From Bradyrhizobium sp. CCBAU 051011 (GTDB taxonomy: Bacteria > Pseudomonadota > Alphaproteobacteria > Rhizobiales > Xanthobacteraceae): DNA of 64,000 bases. The position numbers were made by a program, and so were the translations under genes. Positions 8,460 to 16,621 of the stretch are shown here, piece by piece. Below the pieces are notes generated by a model that did not search any database, had not been told where the DNA came from, and worked only from the letters and a program-made list of their open reading frames with translations. Within the stretch, counting starts at the first letter, position 1. Each line of letters opens with the position of its first letter. The stretch lies in the NCBI RefSeq assembly GCF_009930815.1, contig NZ_CP022222.1, positions 8,908,501 to 8,972,500 on the forward strand, read 5' to 3'.

Positions 8460-8681
8460 ATGGCAATCCAGATCGTGATGGACCGCACCGGCGACAGCCG
8501 TCATCCCTTCAACTCCCACGACGCAAAAGAACTGGCGAAGGCCGAGCAGCGGTTCTACGAGTTGACGAAGGTCGGCTTCACCGCCGCGGTCCGGACCGGT
8601 CCAGGTCAGGTCTCCCAGATTCGATCGTTCGACCCAAACGCGGAAGAGACCGTCTTCTTCCCCAGGCTGGTCGGCGGGTAG
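8460..8681 (+). CDS. Small conserved-looking protein of unknown function
   Basis: A 73-residue hydrophilic protein with a strong ribosome-binding site (GAGGAGG, 5 nt before ATG). The segment HDAKELAKAEQRFYELTKVG followed by FTAAVRTGPG suggests one helix and a short strand, and the C-terminus ends FFPRLVGG. There is no signal peptide or membrane segment. I recall proteins ending SFDPNAEETLFFPRLVGG-like in rhizobia, always hypothetical, often near phage- or plasmid-like genes. It is followed after 9 bp by another orphan gene in the same direction, so the two probably form a pair. Confidence 0.6.
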   Translation: MAIQIVMDRTGDSRHPFNSHDAKELAKAEQRFYELTKVGFTAAVRTGPGQVSQIRSFDPNAEETVFFPRLVGG

Positions 8682-8690
8682 TCGGCCTTC

Positions 8691-9113
8691 ATGTTCGGCT
8701 TTCGACCGTTGCCGCCAGGTGGTCTCTCCCGCAAGAGAGCGACGCGAGCCCTTTTCATCAGGCACGGCGCCGAGGGCACGCCGGAGGGCCGATCACTGCG
8801 GCTATTGCAAAAATGGCTGTCGCCGAGCCAGCGGGAGCAGTTCGGCAAAAGGGGCTACTTTGAGGTCGTCGGAAGCGACAGCGGAAAGCGGTACAGGATC
8901 CACGCCGGGGCCTCGGTGAACGTGTGCGAGATCGACGAAAGAGGTCGCCTGCAGGAGGGGTTGTGTTTCATGCCGATCGGCGCGCTGCCGATCGGAGACG
9001 TCATGCTCGCCCAGAAGATCGCGCTGGAGACATGCGAGGACAAGGCGCGCGCTGTGGCCCGCAGGTTCACTCCTAGCGGCTTCCATTTCAGACAAACCCG
9101 ACCTCTCGGCTGA
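8691..9113 (+). CDS. Orphan protein of unknown function
   Basis: A 140-residue basic protein. The N-terminal third is Arg-rich (LSRKRATRALFIRH). The middle reads RSLRLLQKWLSPSQREQFGK, RGYFEVVGSDSGKRYRIHAG and SVNVCEIDERG, a helix followed by a beta-rich domain, and the end is helical (PIGDVMLAQKIALETCEDKA). The pattern YFEVVGSDSGKRYRI resembles a short family of proteins that read as small DNA- or peptide-associated modules in rhizobia, but I cannot name the family. It follows the 73-residue gene by 9 bp. Decayed DNA begins directly after it (a Lys/Ala-rich tail on the other strand and a transposase fragment). Confidence 0.6.
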   Translation: MFGFRPLPPGGLSRKRATRALFIRHGAEGTPEGRSLRLLQKWLSPSQREQFGKRGYFEVVGSDSGKRYRIHAGASVNVCEIDERGRLQEGLCFMPIGALPIGDVMLAQKIALETCEDKARAVARRFTPSGFHFRQTRPLG

Positions 9114-9149
9114 CCGCGCGGACCGAGTCGTTGCTGCGCGCAATCCCTC

Positions 9150-9221
9150 TTATGTCGACTTGCGCTGGGGTTTGGCGGCAGGTTTTTTCGCACCCGCTTC
9201 CTTGGCCGGCTTCTTGCCGGC
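9150..9221 (-). pseudogene. Orphan Lys/Ala/Pro-rich C-terminal tail
   Basis: On the minus strand one frame encodes AGKKPAKEAGAKKPAAKP followed by QRKST and a stop at 9150-9152. It is cut off at its 5' end by two stop codons at the junction with the transposase fragment. Such Lys-Ala-Pro tails end several nucleic-acid-binding proteins (Ku, H1-like and HU-like proteins, topoisomerases). The low-complexity tail cannot identify the lost gene. The simplest reading is that an insertion or deletion at about 9222-9236 removed the gene body. Confidence 0.4.
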
Positions 9222-9236
9222 CTATCACGCTGGTAG

Positions 9237-9530
9237 CACGAAGCCGTCCTTGAGGCCGTGCAAGCGCGGCTTGATCGCAACCCGGACAAGATGCGTCTGC
9301 GTCGCCAGACGGTCGAGCATCCCTTCGGTACGATAAAGTCCTGGATGGGATCGACGCACTTCCAGACGAAGACACTTAAGCACGTCGGTACCGAAATGGC
9401 GTTGCACGTCCTCGCCTACAACACGAAAAGGGCAATGAGCATATTGGGCGTTGGCGCCGCACCAACCCCTAGCACCCGTGTTTTTACACAGCCTGGACCC
9501 AACACGGACATGCGGGAACGTTCCACGTGA
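9237..9530 (+). mobile_element. IS1182-type transposase C-terminal remnant
   Basis: From 9237 a plus-strand frame reads HEAVLEAVQARLDRNPDKMR, then LRRQTVEHPFGTIKSWMG and MALHVLAYNTKRAMSILG. This is the C-terminal DDE part of IS1182-family transposases, with the conserved final Glu in TVEHPFGTIK. The N-terminal two thirds are missing and a stop (TAG) sits just before the match. After about 9460 the frame continues without similarity. I did not find terminal inverted repeats. It marks a decayed insertion beside a broken Lys/Ala-rich gene tail. Confidence 0.8.
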
Positions 9531-9583
9531 GCGGCATTTTCCAGCGACGCAGCTTGCCGGAACTTGTCGGCTCGATGGAGGGG

Positions 9584-9973
9584 TTACGCCGGATCAAGCG
9601 CACTGATGGTGACGTAGTATCCGTCAGGATCTCGGAGCGAAAACTCCGCAGTTCCAGTGTTGTGATTTACATGTGGCTCTTCTTCCAGTCGGCTGACGAG
9701 CGCGCGCGCCCTTGGCAAAGCTTGATCAAAGTTGTCGACCCGGAAGAACAAGAGGAGGCCGTTGCCAGGCTTAGCGTCGTGGGGACTTGTCAACGAGGGA
9801 TGCTCGTGGGCTCCCCACTCGTGGAGACAGAGCAAGACTGTTCCGTCCGAGTCGACGATTTGCCCGAAGTAGTCGTGAGCAGGAGCCGTCTCAGGCAGGC
9901 CAAGTAGCGACTGGTACCACCTGAAGCTCTGCGACACGTCAGCTACGCCAATGATCGTCCACGTGCGCTTCAC
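9584..9973 (-). CDS. VOC-superfamily (glyoxalase-like) protein
   Basis: A 129-residue glyoxalase-fold protein. WTIIGVADVSQSFRWYQSLL and GQIVDSDGTVLLCLHEWG form the first module; LLLFFRVDNFDQALPRARAL with FSLRDPDGYYVTIS closes the second. DPDGYYVTI is the classic end motif of extradiol- and glyoxalase-like members. I chose the GTG at 9971-9973 because GGAGAA lies 6 nt upstream; an upstream in-frame ATG would add 20 poorly matching residues. The gene stands alone between two IS remnants, pointing to a mosaic region. The substrate is unknown. Confidence 0.8.
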   Translation of the reverse strand: MKRTWTIIGVADVSQSFRWYQSLLGLPETAPAHDYFGQIVDSDGTVLLCLHEWGAHEHPSLTSPHDAKPGNGLLLFFRVDNFDQALPRARALVSRLEEEPHVNHNTGTAEFSLRDPDGYYVTISALDPA

Positions 9974-10225
9974 GGGTTCTTCTCCGGCCAAACAATCGAT
10001 AGATTGATCTCTGAAAAATACCACTGGCAACAATCAATTACGTCCGAAGGTCGGCTCATGGCCAGACTCGGACCTCCGGCGATGTCCGTTTATCGTGCCG
10101 CGCTTGGGGACATGCGGAAATCAACCTGGCCGCCTCGCTTGAGTACATGGGCCAATCGGTGGGGCTTTGACATAGGTTAAGCGGCGCGAAGCAGGATTTG
10201 TGAGTCCACACCCTAGGCACGTGAA

Positions 10226-10541
10226 TTTCGCCACATAAAGTCTGTTGAGCTTTGTGGCAGAAGCGTTCGACGGAAGCCAAAATCTGGTCGGCGGACTTGG
10301 TCCATTTGAAGGGCTTCGGGTTTTTGTTGTGCAGGTCGATGAAGGTACGGATGTCGGCCTCAAGCTGCCTGACGGAGGTGTGGACACCTCGCTGGATCTG
10401 CTTTCTGGTGAGTTCTTGGTTAGCCGTCCGCACACCGTAGGATCGCCCGGCACCGCTCAGATGCCTCTCCAAGTACGCTCGCTCCTGCGCACTCAGCACT
10501 AACAGCGCGATCGGCCAGCCTCTCACACCTGCACTCGCCAC
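10226..10541 (-). mobile_element. IS630-type transposase with internal deletion
   Basis: The minus-strand frame begins like an IS630-family transposase N-terminus (WPIALLVLSAQERAYLERHL) and jumps at about residue 34 to a typical IS630 C-terminus (QIQRGVHTSVRQLEADIRTF, IDLHNKNPKPFKWTKSADQI). The helix-turn-helix and most of the DDE core are missing, so it cannot transpose. The frame remains open across the deletion. After residue 105 (CGEI) the IS630 similarity stops. It lies 92 bp from the stop of the molybdenum hydroxylase gene. Confidence 0.75.
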
Positions 10542-10632
10542 AAGCGCTCTCCTCCGGACGTCCTAGCGCTCATTTATGTGACGAACTTGCATTCCAGATG
10601 ACTAGCTCGCAGTCCGCCCTACGGCATGGAAT

Positions 10633-12873
10633 CTACACAAAATCGATGTGCTTGTTCAGCGGCAATTCGCGGATGCGTTTGCCGGTGGCGGCGAAGATGG
10701 CGTTGGCGAGCGCGGGCGCGGCGGGCGGAACCGGAGGCTCGCCAATGCCCCGAATGGCGCTGCCGTTGTCGGTCGCGCGTACCTCGATCACCGGCGTCTG
10801 GTAGAGACGCAAGCCTTCGTAGGCATGGAAGTTCGTCTGCTCGGGCATGCCGTCCTTATAGGTCAATTCGCAATTGATGGCGTGGCCGAGTCCCCAGATG
10901 ACGCCACCCTGGACCTGATTCTCGAAATTCTCGGGGTCGAGCACTTTGCCGACGTCGGCCACGACGAACACCCTGTCGATCTTGATACCGCGCGGCGTGT
11001 TGGTGACCTCCACGACTTCCGCGACGGGCACGCCGAACGACAGCGTGAACGCGATGCCGCGCCCGCGGTCCTTGCCGGGATCGCTGCCCCACTTTGACAT
11101 CTCACCCACTGCATCCAGCACTTTGCGTGACGGCTCGTGCCAGCAGAGCCGGATCAGTTCCTTCAGTGGATCGGCGCCCGCCGCGCGGATCAGCTCGTCA
11201 AGGAAGCAGGCGTGCAGAAAGCCGTTGCCGGACGCGCCGACCGAGCGCCATGAGCTGACCGGCACCATTTCCGGGACGCGATAGCCGGTGACGCGATAGT
11301 GCGGAATCCGGAACGGCTGATCCCAGGCACCCGCGACGATGGCGGTGTCGGGTCCGAAGGTCGGGATGCCCAGCCGGCCAAACCACGAGGCAGTCACCGA
11401 AGGGCAAGCGAGCTTAAGATCATAGGCCTCGACCTTGCCATTCTTGACCGCGCCGCGCATGCGCGCCATGCCGAGCGGACGCGGGACGTCGTGACTCATG
11501 TCCTCCTCGCGCGTCCAGGTCATCTTGATCGGGCGTCCGGGATGCGCCTTCGCCAATTCGACCGCCTGGCGGACATAATCGTGTTCGAGGCGCCGGCCAA
11601 AACTGCCGCCCGAAAACAGGGAATGCAGGTGGATGTTCTCGGTGCGGAGCCCCGTGACCTCAGCCGCCATTGCAACCACGAACAGCGGAATCTGCGTCCC
11701 CGTCCAGATGTCGAGCCGGCCGTCCTTCAACTGGACCACGGCATTCATCGGCTCGAGCGGCGCGTGTGCAAGATATGGCACTTTATACTCGGCCTCGAGC
11801 ACGCCAGCAACCTGCAGCGCCGCCTCCACATCGCCGTCATCCTTGAGCCGGCTGTCCTTGCGTTCCGCCGTGAAGGACGCAGCGACCGTCTGGAACATGG
11901 CCGCGCTGGATGATGGATAGGGCGATGGTCCCCAATCGCACTTGATCAAACTTGCCGCCTTGAAGGCGCGCCAGGTGTTGTCGGCGATCACGCCGACGCC
12001 ACCGGTGATCGGCACGATCGCGATGATGCCTCTCGACTTCTCGGCTGCACTGGCATCAAAACCCTTGATGCCGCCACCGATTCTCGGATTGGTGCGCACC
12101 GTGGCGTAGACCATGCCGGGCATTTTGATGTCGATGCCAAATGTGGCCGTCCCCGTTGATTTCGCAATGATGTCGACGCGCTGCATTGACTTGCCGAGAT
12201 AGCGCCACTCCGCCTCGGGCTTGAGCCGGACATCTTTCGGCGGATCAATCCGGGCGGCGTCCGCGGCCAGGGATGCGTAGCTGAGCGCTTCGCCGCGTGG
12301 CGTGATCACGCTGCCGTCGCTGGTCTTCAGTTCCTCCTTGGCGATGCCGGTCCGCTTTGCGGCGGCCTGCAGCAAGACGTCCCTCGCGACCGCGCCAGCA
12401 AGGCGCATCTTCTCATAGGCGTCGGGGACGGTCGACGATCCGCCGGTGATCTGCAGGCTCAAGAACTTGCTCATGGCATCGCCCACGACACGCGCCTGGC
12501 GAGCAATCAGACCGTCGTTGGTCGCGGCAAATGGCAGGCCTTCCGCCGTCACCGCGCCGTTGTAGTAAGCGGCGCTCGGCGGTCCAAAATCCACTTTGAT
12601 GTCGTCCCAGGCGACATCAAGCTCTTCCGCAACCAGCGCCGCGAGCACCGACGCAACGCCCTGGCCGACATCGGCGCGCGGCGTGATGATGGTCACCCCG
12701 GTCTGATCTATGCGCACGTAGGGCGTGAGCGCGACCTGCCCATCGCCGAGCTGCCCCAACAGCGGATTCTCCGGCTCGCGTTTGTACGCATAAACACCGA
12801 ACGCGACGCCGCCTGCGATCGCCGCGGAGCCGATCAGGAATGTACGTCGCGCGATCGTGCCGAGCCTGCTCAT
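10633..12873 (-). CDS. Molybdenum hydroxylase large subunit, IorB-like
   Basis: A 746-residue molybdopterin-binding subunit of the xanthine oxidase family, in the shorter isoquinoline 1-oxidoreductase beta (IorB) style. It starts with a twin-arginine-like leader ([20 protein letters not shown]) that predicts export or membrane anchoring. Mo-cofactor contacts are visible at FSGGSFGRR, in SVGASGNGF, and near the C-terminus at [20 protein letters not shown], where the Glu is the catalytic base. It overlaps the [2Fe-2S] subunit by 4 bp (ATGA), so the two are translated together. Electrons probably pass to a cytochrome or quinone, since there is no FAD subunit. The substrate, an N-heterocycle or aldehyde, is unknown. 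Confidence 0.88.
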   Translation of the reverse strand: MSRLGTIARRTFLIGSAAIAGGVAFGVYAYKREPENPLLGQLGDGQVALTPYVRIDQTGVTIITPRADVGQGVASVLAALVAEELDVAWDDIKVDFGPPSAAYYNGAVTAEGLPFAATNDGLIARQARVVGDAMSKFLSLQITGGSSTVPDAYEKMRLAGAVARDVLLQAAAKRTGIAKEELKTSDGSVITPRGEALSYASLAADAARIDPPKDVRLKPEAEWRYLGKSMQRVDIIAKSTGTATFGIDIKMPGMVYATVRTNPRIGGGIKGFDASAAEKSRGIIAIVPITGGVGVIADNTWRAFKAASLIKCDWGPSPYPSSSAAMFQTVAASFTAERKDSRLKDDGDVEAALQVAGVLEAEYKVPYLAHAPLEPMNAVVQLKDGRLDIWTGTQIPLFVVAMAAEVTGLRTENIHLHSLFSGGSFGRRLEHDYVRQAVELAKAHPGRPIKMTWTREEDMSHDVPRPLGMARMRGAVKNGKVEAYDLKLACPSVTASWFGRLGIPTFGPDTAIVAGAWDQPFRIPHYRVTGYRVPEMVPVSSWRSVGASGNGFLHACFLDELIRAAGADPLKELIRLCWHEPSRKVLDAVGEMSKWGSDPGKDRGRGIAFTLSFGVPVAEVVEVTNTPRGIKIDRVFVVADVGKVLDPENFENQVQGGVIWGLGHAINCELTYKDGMPEQTNFHAYEGLRLYQTPVIEVRATDNGSAIRGIGEPPVPPAAPALANAIFAATGKRIRELPLNKHIDFV

Positions 12874-13334
12874 GTCGCGCGTCCCTTGAGCTCGCGCGCC
12901 GCGGTCTTGATCGCGGCGCGGATCCGCGGATAAGTGCCGCAGCGGCACAGATTGCCCGACATCGCCTGGTCGATGTCGTCGTCGCTCGGGTTGGGGTTGA
13001 CTCTCAACAGCGCGGCGGCCGTCATGATCTGGCCGGACTGGCAATAGCCGCATTGCGCGACCTGGTGCTTTAGCCAGGCCTTCTGCACGACATGCATCGC
13101 CTCCGGCGTGCCCAATCCCTCGATCGTGGTGATGTCGCCTTTAATGTCCGTGGCCGGCAGCGAGCAGGATCGCACCGCCTCGCCGCCAACATGCACCGTG
13201 CAGGCGCCGCACATCGCAACCCCGCAGCCATATTTGGGTCCCGTGATTCCGAGTACGTCGCGCAAGACCCATAGCAGTGGCATCTCGTCTTCGACGTCAA
13301 CCTGATGCGTCTTGCCGTTGACGATGAGCTGCAT
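12870..13334 (-). CDS. [2Fe-2S] subunit of molybdenum hydroxylase, IorA-like
   Basis: A 154-residue electron-transfer subunit. The N-terminal plant-type ferredoxin cluster uses Cys37, Cys42, Cys45 and Cys57 ([17 protein letters not shown]), and the C-terminal helical cluster uses Cys95, Cys98, Cys130 and Cys132 ([11 protein letters not shown] and [12 protein letters not shown]). All eight ligands are present. The start at 13334 has GGAGG 4 nt upstream; an upstream in-frame ATG would add 21 residues without family similarity. It is the first gene of a two-gene operon with the large subunit. Nothing next to it encodes the XdhC-type chaperone normally needed to insert the sulphurated cofactor. 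Confidence 0.92.
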   Translation of the reverse strand: MQLIVNGKTHQVDVEDEMPLLWVLRDVLGITGPKYGCGVAMCGACTVHVGGEAVRSCSLPATDIKGDITTIEGLGTPEAMHVVQKAWLKHQVAQCGYCQSGQIMTAAALLRVNPNPSDDDIDQAMSGNLCRCGTYPRIRAAIKTAARELKGRAT

Positions 13335-13864
13335 GCGACCTCCGGAGCCCCTCGGGGCGTAACGGTCCTTGACCGCGCCGGCATAGTTGCCCGTCACGTG
13401 ACAGTTGCGGCAGCCTACGCCAAAGTCTTGGCGCTGTCATGAAGATCACGAAGACTTGCAAGATGATCTTGATTTGAATCGATGCGGCGCCGTCCCATTG
13501 ACTAACGAGTGAGCAGATCGGCTTCGAAGCGTGTGAAGCTGCGTCCGCTGCCGGCGCTCCTGCGACATTGGGCGACGCCAGAATTAAGTCTGAGATACTC
13601 TACCGCGGACATTCGCGCGTCATTTGGCCCGGATCGAATCGCGATCGCGCTTTAGCTGATTGTTGAGATTCACATCCGCGCAGCACTCGCTCGCACCTAG
13701 CGGCTTTCGGCCCCGCCACCCTCCCCTGCCGTATGGGACTTGCGGCGGGGGACGCCCCGAGCGCAGCGAGGGTCGGGAACAATCCTTTCGGCGATGACGA
13801 CGGCTGGGGTGTTTGGTACTCTGCGAGGTGAAGTAGACATGGACCTTGGACTCACAGTCCTGTC
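13335..13864 (+). other. Intergenic stretch, 530 bases, no supported gene
   Basis: This interval holds the promoter of the minus-strand hydroxylase operon and the upstream region of the frameshifted methyltransferase. Open frames on both strands lack ribosome sites and recognisable similarity. I see no repeat or RNA structure that I can support. Confidence 0.5.
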
Positions 13865-14349
13865 ATGGATGGCACGGCGGATACTGCTCAAGTTATTATT
13901 CGGCCGCCCTTCGCATGGGGGCTTGCGGTCGTTGCCGGGCTTGCGCTCAACTGGCTCGTGCCTTGCCGTTCCTGCCCGCCGAACTGCTTGCAGGCTGGCT
14001 CGGTGCGATGGTGTTTGTCCTCGCGCTGGCACTTTTCGCTTGGGCCATCGTTACGATCACCAAGGCCGGTTCGAACGTCCCTACCAGTCTGCGGACTACA
14101 ACCGTCGTCGAGACTGGACCGTACCGCTTTACGCGCAACCCCATCTACCTCGGCATGTTCCTGGGTCTGATCGGCTTGGCCATTGCCTTCAACAGCCTCT
14201 GGCTGTTGCTGACGTTGGTGCCCTTCGCCCTCGTCATTCGCTACGGTGTAGTCGCCCGCAAGGAAGCCTATCTCGATCGCAAGTTCGGCCCACGTCTATC
14301 GCCGCTACCGTGCGCGTGTGCGGCGCTGGATGTACAGAACCCGCCATGA
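13865..14349 (+). pseudogene. ICMT/phospholipid methyltransferase-like gene with two compensating frameshifts
   Basis: The protein can be rebuilt only by changing frame twice. The first frame gives VIIRPPFAWGLAVVAGLALN. After one lost base near 13962 another frame gives ELLAGWLGAMVFVLALALFA, VVETGPYRFTRNPIYLGMFL and VARKEAYLDRKFG. After one extra C near 14290 the first frame resumes as VYRRYRARVRRWM. Together this is a normal small integral-membrane isoprenylcysteine-carboxyl-methyltransferase/PEMT-like enzyme, with the SAM-site motif TRNPIYLG and the C-terminal YRRYR motif. The two single-base changes offset each other, so either the gene is broken twice or the assembly has two homopolymer errors. 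Confidence 0.75.
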
Positions 14350-14459
14350 GGCATCGTGCAAGACCGCAGGTCGCTGCCGATTCACCGGTTGGATTGCATG
14401 CAATGGTCCATATCAGAGCGGCCGGACCGGCGCATGAAGACGACGAAAGGAGAGAGGGT

Positions 14460-14864
14460 ATGCTAAAGGACGCGAAGGTGGCAACTCGGCTTCCAGCCAA
14501 AGACCTAGATCGCGCGCGGGCATTTTACTCGGAGAAACTCGGGCTTGAGCCGGTCGAACAGCGCGAGGGCGGGCTCCGCTACGTCTGCGCGGCCGGCGAG
14601 TTTGCGATCTTCATCTCGACCGGAGTGCAATCCGGCACGCACACGCAAATGGGCTGGGAAGTCGACGACATCGAGGCGACGATGCGCGAGCTTCGAGCGC
14701 GGGGAGTTGAGTTTGAGGAGTATGACCTGCCCGGCCTGAGGACCGTTGATGGAATTGCGGAGATTGGGGGGAATTACCCCAGCAAGGGTACCGGTGAGCG
14801 GGGCGCGTGGTTCCGCGACAGCGAAGGAAACCTGCTGGGAATCGGGCAGCCGGTTCGGTCTTGA
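14460..14864 (+). CDS. VOC-superfamily (glyoxalase-like) protein
   Basis: A 134-residue VOC-fold protein. LPAKDLDRARAFYSEKLGLE and LRYVCAAGEFAIFISTG form the first module; MGWEVDDIEATMRELRARGV leads to GERGAWFRDSEGNLLGIGQP, where FRDSEGNLLGI is the typical closing metal-ligand motif. The start at 14460 is preceded by AAAGGAG. It follows the broken methyltransferase in the same direction and is the last gene before the integrase/tRNA scar. Its function is not readable beyond the fold. Confidence 0.87.
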   Translation: MLKDAKVATRLPAKDLDRARAFYSEKLGLEPVEQREGGLRYVCAAGEFAIFISTGVQSGTHTQMGWEVDDIEATMRELRARGVEFEEYDLPGLRTVDGIAEIGGNYPSKGTGERGAWFRDSEGNLLGIGQPVRS

Positions 14865-15293
14865 CGGTTCGGCTCGGCCGCTCGTGGCGAGACTTCATGA
14901 ATTGATCGACCAGCCGCCATGGAGACGGCAACTGGATGGTCCTCGACATACCGAAGATCGCCGCCCATGGCGCGCGCTCTAGATCCCGTCATCACGAAAT
15001 TCACTCCGCTATTTCTTTGTTGAGTTCGAAACCCGCTTTACGCTCGCTTTGCTATTCTTCCGCTTTGCTTGCGCATTCTCATCCTCGCTTTCTTCGTCCT
15101 CAACAATCTTGACGACTTTGATGCCGATGCCGATCCCTCCTTGCATCAAGAACTCGACGCCTCGCTTTTGTAGGTAACAGCTCGTTGCCGATCATGATCC
15201 AGTCGCTCCGACGGGCGCTTCATGTGCTTGTGCGATGAGTCGACGGTCTAGGTGCAGTTGGCCCGATTCGAGTAGATCCGTGCGGCTACTTGC
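14865..15293 (-). other. Gene-poor interval beside the integrase remnant
   Basis: About 430 bases. The only coding-like signal is a minus-strand frame ending near 15002 with an acidic-then-basic tail (KVVKIVEDEESEDENAQAKR, then KNSKASVKR), but it has no convincing ribosome site. It may be an eroded 3' end of an island gene. I cannot support a gene here. Confidence 0.35.
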
Positions 15294-15540
15294 GTCGAGG
15301 CGCGCCTGATCGGCGTCGAAATCCGGATCGCCCTTGGCGGCCAGCGAGACTCGCTCGAGCTTCGTGAGATGGCTGGCCACCACGGCGCGCAGCATTGTCT
15401 CAATTTGAGACGGAGACAGGTCAAGACTGGCGCTGTCGGCGAGCATCGCGGCATCTTCCAGGATCAGGTCGAGTTGAGCAGCCAGACGGCGCGCCACCAC
15501 ACGGCTCGTCGTCTTGAGGCTCAGAAATAGATGCGGACGA
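15294..15540 (-). pseudogene. Tyrosine recombinase (phage/island integrase) N-terminal remnant
   Basis: A minus-strand frame encodes HLFLSLKTTSRVVARRLAAQ, LDLILEDAAMLADSASLDLS, PSQIETMLRAVVASHLTKLE and AAKGDPDFDADQARLD. This is the arm-binding/SAM-like region found at the N-terminus of many rhizobial tyrosine recombinases that carry a DUF6538-type start. The similarity stops at about 15294, and the catalytic domain (R-H-R-Y) is absent. It lies about 180 bp from a 3' tRNA-Gln fragment, in the same orientation, as expected for an integrase next to its attachment site. I infer a decayed genomic island end. Confidence 0.65.
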
Positions 15541-15718
15541 GGAAAGAGATTGCAAGCGACCGCGGTGGACGGCGGCGCCAGTAGTACACAGCATTTCGAC
15601 GAAAAATGTGGGCGACCATTGGATGCGACACCTGTGCAGCAGCGATGTGTCGCAGAGCTGTGCAGCAGCTCCCCAGCCATGCCGGTTTCGTCAGCAATTT
15701 CAGGGGCAGCGGATGCGC

Positions 15719-15768
15719 TGGCTGGGGCGGGAGGGATCGAACCTCCGAATGGCGGAATCAAAATCCGC
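15719..15768 (-). pseudogene. 3' fragment of tRNA-Gln(UUG), probable attachment-site copy
   Basis: Read on the minus strand, the 50 nt give a complete anticodon arm (GCGGA-TTTTGAT-TCCGC, anticodon TTG), the variable region CATTC, the T arm GGAGGTTCGATCCCTCC and the 3' acceptor strand CGCCCCAGCCA with encoded CCA. The D arm and the 5' acceptor strand are missing; the bases 5' of the anticodon arm do not resemble tRNA. A tRNA 3' half with CCA beside an integrase remnant is the classic product of island integration into a tRNA gene. The intact tRNA-Gln would lie outside this window. Confidence 0.8.
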
Positions 15769-15832
15769 GCGCGCACGATTTCTGGTTGCCACCGCGAATT
15801 CATATACTAATATATCAATTGAGGGAGCAAGC

Positions 15833-16576
15833 ATGCCCGCCCGTGCATCGAAAAAGACGGATCCAACGGTCCGCCGAATTGCCGCCGGCAAGCGCCGCAG
15901 CGGCAGACCGCGCGCGGCGACGGCAGCATCGAAAATCTATTCCGACCTTCGCGGCGAATTGGTGTCGCTGCAGCGCCGCCCCGGCGAAGCGATTTCCGAA
16001 GCGCAGATCGCCCTCTCCTACGGGGTGAGCCGCACCCCCGTCCGCGAAGCAATCCTCAAATTATCGGATGAAGGCCTGCTGGAGATCTATCCGCAGTCCG
16101 GCATCTTCGTTTCGCGCATTCCGGTAGCAGCGCTCCCCGAGGCCATCATCATCCGCAAGGCGCTGGAGGAAACCACCGCGCGGATGGCCGCGGAACGCGC
16201 GACACCGAGCCAGATTTTGGCGCTGCAATCGATCCTGGAACGCCAGCGCGAGGCCAGCGCGGCCGGAGACAGCGACACGTTCCATCAAGCCGATGAGATG
16301 TTTCATGCTACAGTTGCCGAGGTCGCCGGTTATCCCGGAATCTGGAAGTATATCCAGCAGGTGAAGGTTCACGTCGATCGCTATCGCCGGCTGACCCTCC
16401 CCCAGCGCGGGCGGATCGCGAAGGTCATCATCGAACACGAGGCCGTCCTGACCGCCATCGAAGCGCATGACGCGGAGGGTGCAAGGCGGGCGATGGAAGT
16501 CCACCTCGAAAGCCTGCTCGAGAACATCTCGGCTACCCAGCATATCAATCCGGAGTACTTCGACGAGCGACCCTAA
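15833..16576 (+). CDS. GntR-family regulator (FadR/FCD subfamily)
   Basis: A 247-residue regulator. A basic N-terminal extension (KTDPTVRRIAAGKRRSGRPR) precedes the GntR winged helix (AISEAQIALSYGVSRTPVRE, AILKLSDEGLLEIYPQSGIF), and the FCD helical ligand domain with its metal-binding residues follows (FHQADEMFHATVAEVAGYPG and IEHEAVLTAIEAHDAEGARR). FCD members usually bind carboxylates or sugar acids with a metal ion. It starts at 15833 behind GAGGGAG and lies 45 bp before the TRAP operon in the same direction, so it is probably the local regulator. The AT-rich stretch CATATACTAATATATCAATT just upstream is a plausible promoter or operator. Confidence 0.92.
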   Translation: MPARASKKTDPTVRRIAAGKRRSGRPRAATAASKIYSDLRGELVSLQRRPGEAISEAQIALSYGVSRTPVREAILKLSDEGLLEIYPQSGIFVSRIPVAALPEAIIIRKALEETTARMAAERATPSQILALQSILERQREASAAGDSDTFHQADEMFHATVAEVAGYPGIWKYIQQVKVHVDRYRRLTLPQRGRIAKVIIEHEAVLTAIEAHDAEGARRAMEVHLESLLENISATQHINPEYFDERP

Positions 16577-16621
16577 AGTTGAAAAGTCCATAAAACGATA
16601 AACAACATCAGGAGGAACAAC

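Noticed and set aside
15719..15768. Functional tRNA-Gln gene
   Set aside because: The 5' acceptor strand and D arm are missing, so it cannot fold into a full tRNA.
15608..15832. Possible N-terminal extension of the GntR gene by 75 codons
   Set aside because: The extension translates the tRNA-Gln fragment (GREGSNLRMAESKSA is a classic false translation of tRNA), and the ribosome site is at 15821-15826.
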